From NCBI RefSeq assembly GCF_015223355.1, contig NZ_JADFFK010000001.1, positions 124,001-188,000 on the forward strand: a DNA stretch of 64,000 bases, read 5' to 3'. Origin of the DNA: Salipiger mangrovisoli. GTDB taxonomy: Bacteria > Pseudomonadota > Alphaproteobacteria > Rhodobacterales > Rhodobacteraceae. Positions 58,728 to 64,000 of the stretch are shown in pieces (positions within the stretch are counted from its first letter, which is position 1; each line of letters starts with the position of its first letter). Made by a program: the position numbers and the translations under genes. A model generated the notes under the pieces. It saw only the letters and a program-made list of their open reading frames with translations. It did no database searches and was not told the origin of the DNA.

Positions 58728-59386
58728 TCCGCCTTCACCACGTGCCACAGTCGCGGTCGATGCGGGTGCTGTGGCTGCTGGAGGAGCTCGGGCTGCCCTA
58801 TGAGCTGGTCACCGAACGCTTTGGCAAGTCGCTGCGGCGCGAGGACTATCTTGCCCGCTCGCCCGCGGGGCGGGTGCCCGCGCTCGAGATCGGCGGCGAG
58901 ACCATGTTCGAGTCCGGCGCGATCCTCGAATACCTCTGCGAGCTATACCCGGAGAAGGGGCTTGGCCGGATGCGCGGCGAGGCGGAGCGGCGCGACTATC
59001 TCGTGTGGCTGCATTTCGCCGAGACCATGAGCCACCACTGCGCCGCGCTCACCCAGCAGCACCTGATGCTGCGCGAGGACCATATGCGCTCGCCGGTGAT
59101 CATGCAGCTCGAGGCCGCGCGGCTCGGCAAGTGCTACGCGGCGATCGAGGCGCGGCTGGCGCAGAGCGGGGATCACCTGTTGCGCGGCTTCTCCGCGGCG
59201 GACGTCGCCGTGGGGCAGGCCGTCTACATCGGACGGCATTTCCGCAGCACCGAGGGGCTGGTGCGGCTCGGGGAGTGGTACGGTCGGATCACCGCACGCG
59301 ATGGCTTTCGGCGGGCGCTGCCGGAGGAGGACCGGCGGATCTACGCGCGGGATTTCTACCCGGCCTGGGATCTTCCGGGCGCCTGA
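58724..59386 (+). CDS. Glutathione S-transferase family protein
   Basis: A 220-residue GST. The N-terminal thioredoxin-like domain has VPQSRSMRVLWLLEELGLPYELV (about 6-28) with a Ser-type catalytic region, the cis-Pro in GRVPALEIG, and the E-S-G motif FESGAILEYLCELYPE (about 64-79). The C-terminal helical domain follows. It is inserted between mccA and mvaB, which is not a known step of leucine degradation; it might protect against electrophilic enoyl-CoA metabolites. ATGA overlap upstream. Confidence 0.88.
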   Translation: MIRLHHVPQSRSMRVLWLLEELGLPYELVTERFGKSLRREDYLARSPAGRVPALEIGGETMFESGAILEYLCELYPEKGLGRMRGEAERRDYLVWLHFAETMSHHCAALTQQHLMLREDHMRSPVIMQLEAARLGKCYAAIEARLAQSGDHLLRGFSAADVAVGQAVYIGRHFRSTEGLVRLGEWYGRITARDGFRRALPEEDRRIYARDFYPAWDLPGA

Positions 59387-59414
59387 GCGGCGGCGCGTCC
59401 CTGGCAGGGGCCGG

Positions 59415-59441
59415 GATGTGCGTATTTGAAAAGAGAAGAAG
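59415..59441. repeat. 27-base box after the GST gene (second repeat type)
   Basis: The box starts GATGTGCGTATTTG and ends AAAGAGAAGAAG, matching the one after sufS at 25 of 27 positions. It lies 29 bases beyond the GST stop, the same distance as at sufS, and 20 bases before the mvaB start. Confidence 0.7.
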
Positions 59442-59461
59442 GGTCGGGGAGAGGCGGGACG

Positions 59462-60316
59462 ATGGGTGAATATGTCGAGATCTTCGAGGTGGGGCCGCGC
59501 GACGGTCTGCAGAACGAGGCGCGGCTGATCCCGGCGGCGGAGAAGATCGCGCTGGTCGATTGTCTCAGCCGGGCGGGGTTCCGGCGCATCGAATGCGCCA
59601 GTTTCGTCAGTCCCAAATGGGTGCCGCAGATGGCGACCTCCGCCGAGGTCATGGCCGGGATCCGCCGCGTGCCGGGGGTGCGCTACGCGGCGCTGACGCC
59701 CAACATGAAGGGGTTCGAGGCGGCGCTTGCGGCGGGGGCGGACGAGGTTGCGATCTTCGGCTCGGCCTCGGAGGGCTTCAGCCGCGCCAATATCAACGCC
59801 TCGATTGCCGAGAGCCTCGAGCGCTTTGCCCCGGTGGCCGAGGCGGCGCTTGCCGCGGGGCTGCCGGTGCGTGGCTATGTTTCCTGCGTGGTGGACTGCC
59901 CCTATGACGGGGCGGTGGCACCGGCGCAGGTGGCGCGGGTGGCGCGGGCGCTGCACGCGATGGGCTGCTACGAGATCTCGCTGGGCGACACGATCGGCCG
60001 GGCGACCCCCGAGGCGGTGACGGCGATGCTGGAGGCGGTGACAGGGGTGGTGCCCGCGGCGCAGCTTGCCGGGCATTTCCACGACACCGGCGGGCGCGCG
60101 CTCGACAATGTCGCGGCGGCGCTGGCCATGGGGCTGCGGGTCTTCGATGCGGCGGTCGGCGGGCTCGGCGGCTGCCCCTATGCCCCCGGCGCGGCGGGCA
60201 ATGTCGCGACCGAGGCGGTGGCAGCGCGGCTGGCGGCGCTGGGATATGAGACCGGGCTCGACCGGACGGTGCTGGACGAGGCGGCCGCGATGGCCCGCAA
60301 GATGCGCAACGGATGA
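59462..60316 (+). CDS. mvaB: Hydroxymethylglutaryl-CoA lyase
   Basis: A 284-residue TIM-barrel lyase cleaving HMG-CoA to acetyl-CoA and acetoacetate, the last step of leucine catabolism. EVGPRDGLQNEARL (about 9-22) and ASFVSPKWVPQMA are typical, HFHDTGG (about 206-212) supplies the metal ligands, and GGLGGCPYAPGAAGNVATE holds the catalytic Cys loop. ATG 59462 begins MGEYVEIFEVG. The longer frame runs into the repeat box. Its stop lies within a 23-bp tandem duplication. Confidence 0.94.
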   Translation: MGEYVEIFEVGPRDGLQNEARLIPAAEKIALVDCLSRAGFRRIECASFVSPKWVPQMATSAEVMAGIRRVPGVRYAALTPNMKGFEAALAAGADEVAIFGSASEGFSRANINASIAESLERFAPVAEAALAAGLPVRGYVSCVVDCPYDGAVAPAQVARVARALHAMGCYEISLGDTIGRATPEAVTAMLEAVTGVVPAAQLAGHFHDTGGRALDNVAAALAMGLRVFDAAVGGLGGCPYAPGAAGNVATEAVAARLAALGYETGLDRTVLDEAAAMARKMRNG

Positions 60317-60356
60317 GCCGCGGGGCGGCAGAGGGATGAGCCGCGGGGCGGCAGAG
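60311..60356. repeat. Perfect 23-bp tandem duplication spanning the mvaB stop
   Basis: Bases 60311-60333 and 60334-60356 are identical; the unit contains GGATGAGCCGCGGGGCGG followed by CAGAG. The first copy includes the mvaB TGA. Exact identity suggests a recent slippage event. Confidence 0.9.
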
Positions 60357-60367
60357 GGAGAGATCAC

Positions 60368-61159
60368 ATGGCATTGATCGAGACACGCGTCGACGCGCGC
60401 GGCGTGGCGGAGCTGGTGCTGAACCGGCCCGAAAAGCACAACGCGCTCTCGGCGGAGATGATGACCGAGTTGGTGGCCGCGGCCGGGGCGCTCGCGGCGG
60501 AGGAGAGCGTGCGCGTGGTGGTGCTGGCGGCGGAGGGGGCGAGCTTCTGCGCCGGGGGCGACCTGGCGTGGATGCGCGCGCAGTTCGAGATGGACAGCGA
60601 GACGCGACGCCGCGAGTCCCGGCGCATCGCCGAGGCGCTCGGGGCGTTGGCGGCACTGCCGCAGCCGCTGATCGGCCGGGTGCAGGGCAACGCCTTCGGC
60701 GGCGGCATGGGGCTGATCTCGGTGTGCGACGTGGTGGTCGGGGTCGAGGGCGCGACCTTCGGCTTCACCGAGACCCGGCTCGGCCTGCTCCCCGCCAATA
60801 TCGGCCCCTACGTGATCGCCCGCATGGGCGGCACCAAGGCGCGCGCGGTCTTCATGAGTGCGCGCCTCTTCGACGCGGAGGAGGCGCGGACGCTCGACTT
60901 GCTGAACCGGGTGGTTGCGCCCGAGGCGCTCGACGCGGCGGTGGAGGCCGAGATCGCGCCCTACCTCGCCTGCGCGCCCGGCGCGGTGCGCGAGAGCAAG
61001 GCCCTGCTGGCGGCGCTGGCAGGGCGGGTGACGGCGGCGCAGGTCGACATGGCGATCGACGCGCTGGCGGCGCGCTGGGACACCGCCGAGGCGCAGGCGG
61101 GCATTGCCGCCTTCTTCGACAAGCGCCCGGCACCCTGGGCATTGCCGCGGGCGGAGTGA
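60368..61159 (+). CDS. Enoyl-CoA hydratase family (probable methylglutaconyl-CoA hydratase)
   Basis: A 263-residue crotonase. The oxyanion-hole segments are ASFCAGGDLAWMR (about 60-72) and NAFGGGMGLISVCDVVV (about 110-126), and the catalytic Glu region is FGFTETRLGLLPANIGPYV. The ACS-like position and the operon context point to hydration of 3-methylglutaconyl-CoA, the step between MCC and MvaB. ATG 60368 follows AGGGAGAG. It is the last gene of the leucine operon. Confidence 0.88.
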   Translation: MALIETRVDARGVAELVLNRPEKHNALSAEMMTELVAAAGALAAEESVRVVVLAAEGASFCAGGDLAWMRAQFEMDSETRRRESRRIAEALGALAALPQPLIGRVQGNAFGGGMGLISVCDVVVGVEGATFGFTETRLGLLPANIGPYVIARMGGTKARAVFMSARLFDAEEARTLDLLNRVVAPEALDAAVEAEIAPYLACAPGAVRESKALLAALAGRVTAAQVDMAIDALAARWDTAEAQAGIAAFFDKRPAPWALPRAE

Positions 61160-61447
61160 GCCGGTCGGGCCGCGGTGCGCGGCCTGGCCCCCACATGCCG
61201 CTGCGCTGGCCGCGGCGCCCGGCTCCTGCCGCCACGGCAGGGGCCGCGACACCGCTAAGCGGCTCTCGGAGCTGTGAAGATGGTGCTTTCTTCGGCAGCG
61301 CGGCGCGGGTGAGTCTGCGGCGGTGCGCGGAATGTATGCAACGGTCCACGGAAAAAATGTCGAAACATCAGGGATTACCCGACGGAAGCTGGTTTATCTC
61401 ATTGATGTGAAGGTATTTTCATCATTCGTGAATATCTTGGGCGGTTG
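61160..61447. other. Non-coding gap before the nuo promoter
   Basis: This stretch between the leucine operon and nuo holds no gene I can support. It contains an 11-bp stem with one G-T pair (61221-61231 and 61235-61245, loop CCA), which may terminate the leucine operon. An AT-rich region follows (about 61340-61440, including TTTTCATCATTCGTGAATA) that may bind regulators of the nuo promoter. Confidence 0.5.
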
Positions 61448-61476
61448 TTGACCCGGCTCGCACTCGGCGATAAGTC
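61448..61476 (+). promoter_or_regulatory. Candidate nuo operon promoter
   Basis: TTGACC (61448-61453), 17 bases, then TAAGTC (61471-61476). The -35 is strong and the -10 weak. A start here would give a leader of about 65 bases before nuoA. Confidence 0.4.
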
Positions 61477-61507
61477 ACTCACAGCAAGGCAACAAAGCCA
61501 TGGTCTC

Positions 61508-61526
61508 CGCACCGCTGAGCGGTGCG
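61508..61526 (+). promoter_or_regulatory. Leader hairpin just upstream of the nuoA ribosome-binding site
   Basis: CGCACCGCT (61508-61516) is the exact inverse of AGCGGTGCG (61518-61526), with one base between. AAAGGAG (61533-61539) follows six bases later. In RNA it could form a hairpin with a small loop that affects nuoA initiation or transcript stability. Confidence 0.45.
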
Positions 61527-61546
61527 CCTCGCAAAGGAGCCACATC

Positions 61547-61912
61547 GTGGACGAGATGCTGCGGGAATATCTTCCCATCCTCGTATTTCTCGCCGTCGCC
61601 GTCGGCCTCGGTCTCGTGCTCATCCTGGCAGCCATCGTGCTGGCGGTGCGCAGCCCCGACCCCGAGAAGGTCTCCGCCTATGAGTGCGGGTTCAACGCCT
61701 TCGACGACGCGCGGATGAAGTTCGACGTCCGGTTCTACCTGGTCTCGATCCTCTTCATCATCTTCGACCTCGAGATCGCCTTCCTCTTCCCCTGGGCCAC
61801 CGCGTTCAAGGATGTGAGCATGGTCGGCTTCTGGTCGATGATGGCCTTCCTCGCGGTGCTGACCGCGGGCTTTGCCTACGAATGGAAGAAAGGGGCGCTC
61901 GAATGGGAGTGA
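61547..61912 (+). CDS. nuoA: NADH-quinone oxidoreductase subunit A
   Basis: A 121-residue membrane subunit of complex I with three helices (about 8-30, 62-84 and 90-112). The diagnostic [47 protein letters not shown] loop contains the conserved YECG and E-FLFPW motifs. GTG 61547 follows AAAGGAG by seven bases and gives the usual length; ATG at 61556 is a possible alternative. Its TGA overlaps nuoB. Confidence 0.95.
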   Translation: MDEMLREYLPILVFLAVAVGLGLVLILAAIVLAVRSPDPEKVSAYECGFNAFDDARMKFDVRFYLVSILFIIFDLEIAFLFPWATAFKDVSMVGFWSMMAFLAVLTAGFAYEWKKGALEWE

Positions 61913-62436
61913 TGACCGGGCTCAACACCGCCGGTGGCGACCGCGAGGTCGCGACACAGGCGCTGAATCGCGAGCTGCAGGACAAGGGCTTCCTGCTGAC
62001 CACCGTCGATGACGTGATCAACTGGGCGCGCACCGGCAGCTTGCACTGGATGACCTTCGGTCTTGCCTGCTGCGCCGTCGAGATGATGCAGACCTCGATG
62101 CCGCGCTACGACCTCGAGCGCTTCGGCACCGCGCCGCGCGCCTCGCCGCGCCAGTCGGACCTGATGATCGTCGCCGGCACGCTGACCAACAAGATGGCCC
62201 CGGCGCTGCGCAAGGTCTACGACCAGATGCCCGAGCCGCGCTACGTGATCTCGATGGGATCCTGCGCCAACGGCGGCGGCTACTATCACTACAGCTATTC
62301 CGTGGTGCGCGGCTGCGACCGCGTGGTGCCGGTGGACGTCTACGTCCCGGGCTGCCCGCCGACCGCCGAGGCGCTGCTCTACGGGCTGATGGCCCTGCAG
62401 AAGAAAATCCGCCGCACCGGCACGATCGTGCGCTGA
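61903..62436 (+). CDS. nuoB: NADH-quinone oxidoreductase subunit B
   Basis: A 177-residue peripheral-arm subunit carrying cluster N2, the last iron-sulfur center before quinone. Cluster ligands are the adjacent pair in [10 protein letters not shown] (about 54-63), [16 protein letters not shown] (about 117-132) and [14 protein letters not shown] (about 147-160). The ATG overlaps nuoA by ten bases. The N-terminal tail of about 25 residues is variable, as usual. Confidence 0.96.
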   Translation: MGVMTGLNTAGGDREVATQALNRELQDKGFLLTTVDDVINWARTGSLHWMTFGLACCAVEMMQTSMPRYDLERFGTAPRASPRQSDLMIVAGTLTNKMAPALRKVYDQMPEPRYVISMGSCANGGGYYHYSYSVVRGCDRVVPVDVYVPGCPPTAEALLYGLMALQKKIRRTGTIVR

Positions 62437-62453
62437 GCGCGGGAGGAGGAGCA

Positions 62454-63065
62454 ATGACGCAAGCACTGAACGAGCTGGGCGGACACATCGAGGTCAAGCG
62501 CCCCGATTGCGTGATCGCCTGGGACGTCACCCATGGCGAGCTGAACGTGGACGTGGCCCCGTCGAACATCGCCGGGATGGTGGAGTTCCTCCGCGCCGAC
62601 CCGACCTGCCGCTTCTCGACGCTGGTGGATATCACCGCGGTCGACTACCCGAACCGCCCCAAGCGCTTCGACGTGGTCTACCACTTCCTGTCGATGTACC
62701 AGAACCACCGCATCCGGCTGCGCGTCTCGGTGCGCGAGGACGAGATCGTGCCCTCGATCACCGCGCTGCACCCCTCGGCCAACTGGCTCGAGCGCGAGGT
62801 CTTCGACATGTTCGGCATCCTGTTCTCGGGCCACCCGGACCTGCGCCGCATCCTCACCGACTACGGCTTCCGCGGCCACCCCCTGCGCAAGGACTTCCCG
62901 ACCACGGGCTATGTCGAGGTGCGCTACGACGAAGAGCTGAAGCGCGTCGTCTACGAGCCGGTGAAGCTGGTGCAGGAATACCGCCAGTTCGATTTCATGT
63001 CGCCCTGGGAGGGTGCGCAATACGTGCTGCCCGGCGATGAAAAGGCCGAGGAGGGGACGAAGTGA
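62454..63065 (+). CDS. nuoC: NADH-quinone oxidoreductase subunit C
   Basis: A 203-residue 30-kDa-type subunit of the peripheral arm. [34 protein letters not shown] and the block [53 protein letters not shown] (about 105-155) are the family signature. It is a separate gene and not the CD fusion seen in enterobacteria. GGAGGAG precedes the ATG. The last base of its stop is the first base of the nuoD start. Confidence 0.96.
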   Translation: MTQALNELGGHIEVKRPDCVIAWDVTHGELNVDVAPSNIAGMVEFLRADPTCRFSTLVDITAVDYPNRPKRFDVVYHFLSMYQNHRIRLRVSVREDEIVPSITALHPSANWLEREVFDMFGILFSGHPDLRRILTDYGFRGHPLRKDFPTTGYVEVRYDEELKRVVYEPVKLVQEYRQFDFMSPWEGAQYVLPGDEKAEEGTK

Positions 63066-64000
63066 TGGACGGCTCCAAAGGTTTCGAAGACGCCCTGTCG
63101 GGCGAGCAGAAGATCCGCAACTTCAACATCAACTTCGGCCCGCAGCACCCGGCGGCCCACGGCGTGCTGCGCCTCGTGCTCGAGCTTGACGGCGAGATCG
63201 TCGAGCGCTGCGATCCGCACATCGGCCTGCTGCACCGCGGCACCGAGAAGCTGATGGAAAGCCGTACCTATCTGCAGAACCTGCCGTATTTCGACCGGCT
63301 CGACTACGTCGGCACGATGAACCAGGAACACGCCTGGGTGCTGGCGATCGAGAAGCTCTGCAAGGTCGAAGTGCCGCGCCGGGCCCAGCTGATCCGCGTG
63401 CTCTACTGCGAGATCGGGCGCATCCTGAACCACCTGCTGAACGTGACCACGCAGGCCATGGACGTGGGCGCGCTGACGCCGCCGCTCTGGGGCTTCGAGG
63501 AACGCGAGAAGCTGATGGTCTTCTACGAGCGGGCCTGCGGCGCGCGCCTGCACGCGGCCTACTTCCGGCCCGGCGGCGTCCACCAGGATCTGCCGCCCGA
63601 GTTGATCGACGACATCATCGAATGGTGCGCGCAGTTCCCGGCCCGCCTGCAGGACATCGACGACCTGCTGACCGAGAACCGCATCTTCAAGCAGCGCAAC
63701 GCCGACATCGGCGTGGTGACCGAGCAGGACATCCAGGAGCACGGCTTCTCTGGCGTCATGGTGCGCGGCTCCGGCCTTGCCTGGGACCTGCGCCGCGCGC
63801 AGCCCTACGAGTGCTACGACGAGTTCGACTTCAAGATTCCCGTCGGCAAGAACGGCGACTGCTACGACCGCTACCTCGTCCGCATGGCCGAGATGCGCGA
63901 GAGCGTGAAGATCATGGTTCAGGCCTGCGAGAAGCTGAAGCTGCCCGAGAACCAGGGTGAAGTGCTGTCGCGCGGCAAGATCGCGCCGCCGAAGCGCTCC
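63065..64000 (+). CDS. nuoD: NADH-quinone oxidoreductase subunit D (3' end outside window)
   Basis: This open frame runs from ATG 63065 to the right edge without a stop, giving 312 residues of about 405 expected. [22 protein letters not shown] (about 21-42) and the quinone-site His in [15 protein letters not shown] are present, as are [34 protein letters not shown] and [18 protein letters not shown]. It is the 49-kDa subunit that shapes the quinone pocket with NuoB. TGATG overlap with nuoC. Confidence 0.96.
   Translation, partial: MDGSKGFEDALSGEQKIRNFNINFGPQHPAAHGVLRLVLELDGEIVERCDPHIGLLHRGTEKLMESRTYLQNLPYFDRLDYVGTMNQEHAWVLAIEKLCKVEVPRRAQLIRVLYCEIGRILNHLLNVTTQAMDVGALTPPLWGFEEREKLMVFYERACGARLHAAYFRPGGVHQDLPPELIDDIIEWCAQFPARLQDIDDLLTENRIFKQRNADIGVVTEQDIQEHGFSGVMVRGSGLAWDLRRAQPYECYDEFDFKIPVGKNGDCYDRYLVRMAEMRESVKIMVQACEKLKLPENQGEVLSRGKIAPPKRS

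Overview
This window looks like a stretch of chromosome from an alphaproteobacterium of the Rhodobacterales (Rhodobacteraceae/Roseobacteraceae). The DNA is GC-rich and the coding is dense. Operons are tightly packed, with many ATGA or GTGA stop/start overlaps. The gene set (an iscR-suf cluster with a one-cysteine IscR, a one-cysteine DksA, bactofilin plus M23 peptidase, DUF2849/DUF934 in the cys operon, a leucine-degradation operon) is typical of that order. I see no rRNA, tRNA, CRISPR array, prophage, transposase or other mobile gene, so this is core chromosome. Species-level assignment is not possible by eye.

Layout. 1-5 kb: DUF1697 protein, cysS, cimA, a squalene/phytoene-synthase-like protein, and a small secreted Cys protein broken by an in-frame TAG. 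5-11.7 kb: MFS transporter, DNA glycosylase plus esterase, VOC protein, HNH nuclease, bactofilin/M23 peptidase pair, Bcp peroxiredoxin. 11.7-20 kb: large AsmA/YhdP-like protein, queA, a second MFS transporter, DUF924 protein, dihydrolipoyl dehydrogenase. 20-30.6 kb: HD-domain operon, then divergently the iron-sulfur operon iscR-(cysteine desulfurase)-sufB-orf64-ybjQ-like-orf198-sufC-sufD-yip1-yip1-sufS. This operon is preceded by a perfect Irr/ICE-type palindrome that overlaps its likely -10 box. 30.7-40.4 kb: glmS/glmU, gph, a DegT-family aminotransferase, xdhC and a molybdopterin-binding protein, infC (apparently with an AUA start), two membrane proteins. 40.4-46 kb: the assimilatory sulfate operon DUF2849-cysI-cysH-DUF934-fpr, a divergent Lrp/AsnC regulator, an Rdx protein, OsmC. 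46-51.8 kb: DEAD-box helicase, MoxR ATPase, dksA, FAD monooxygenase, CreA, an FMN split-barrel protein. 51.9-61.2 kb: leucine/isovalerate degradation (ivd, acyl-CoA synthetase, mccB, mccA, GST, mvaB, enoyl-CoA hydratase). 61.5-64 kb: start of the nuo operon (nuoA, B, C and a truncated nuoD).

The least expected signal is non-coding. A composite palindromic element occurs at 20.0 kb (two facing copies), 30.65, 38.1, 46.05 and 56.7 kb. Its most complete copies have a conserved 27-base AT-containing arm, a small hairpin whose two sides vary together, and a G5C-type hairpin ending in C5. In one place two arms form a perfect 64-bp palindrome. A related 27-base box without the hairpins occurs at 30.6 and 59.4 kb. 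The copies sit directly after stop codons, and one lies inside the mccB-mccA operon. The covarying stems point to a structured RNA or REP-like element.

Start codons were moved from the longest ORF where a Shine-Dalgarno sequence, family length or overlap supports an internal start (for example iscR, infC, nuoA, lpdA, glmU, the M23 protein and the helicase). All functional names come from recognising sequence motifs and families by eye. No database search was run.
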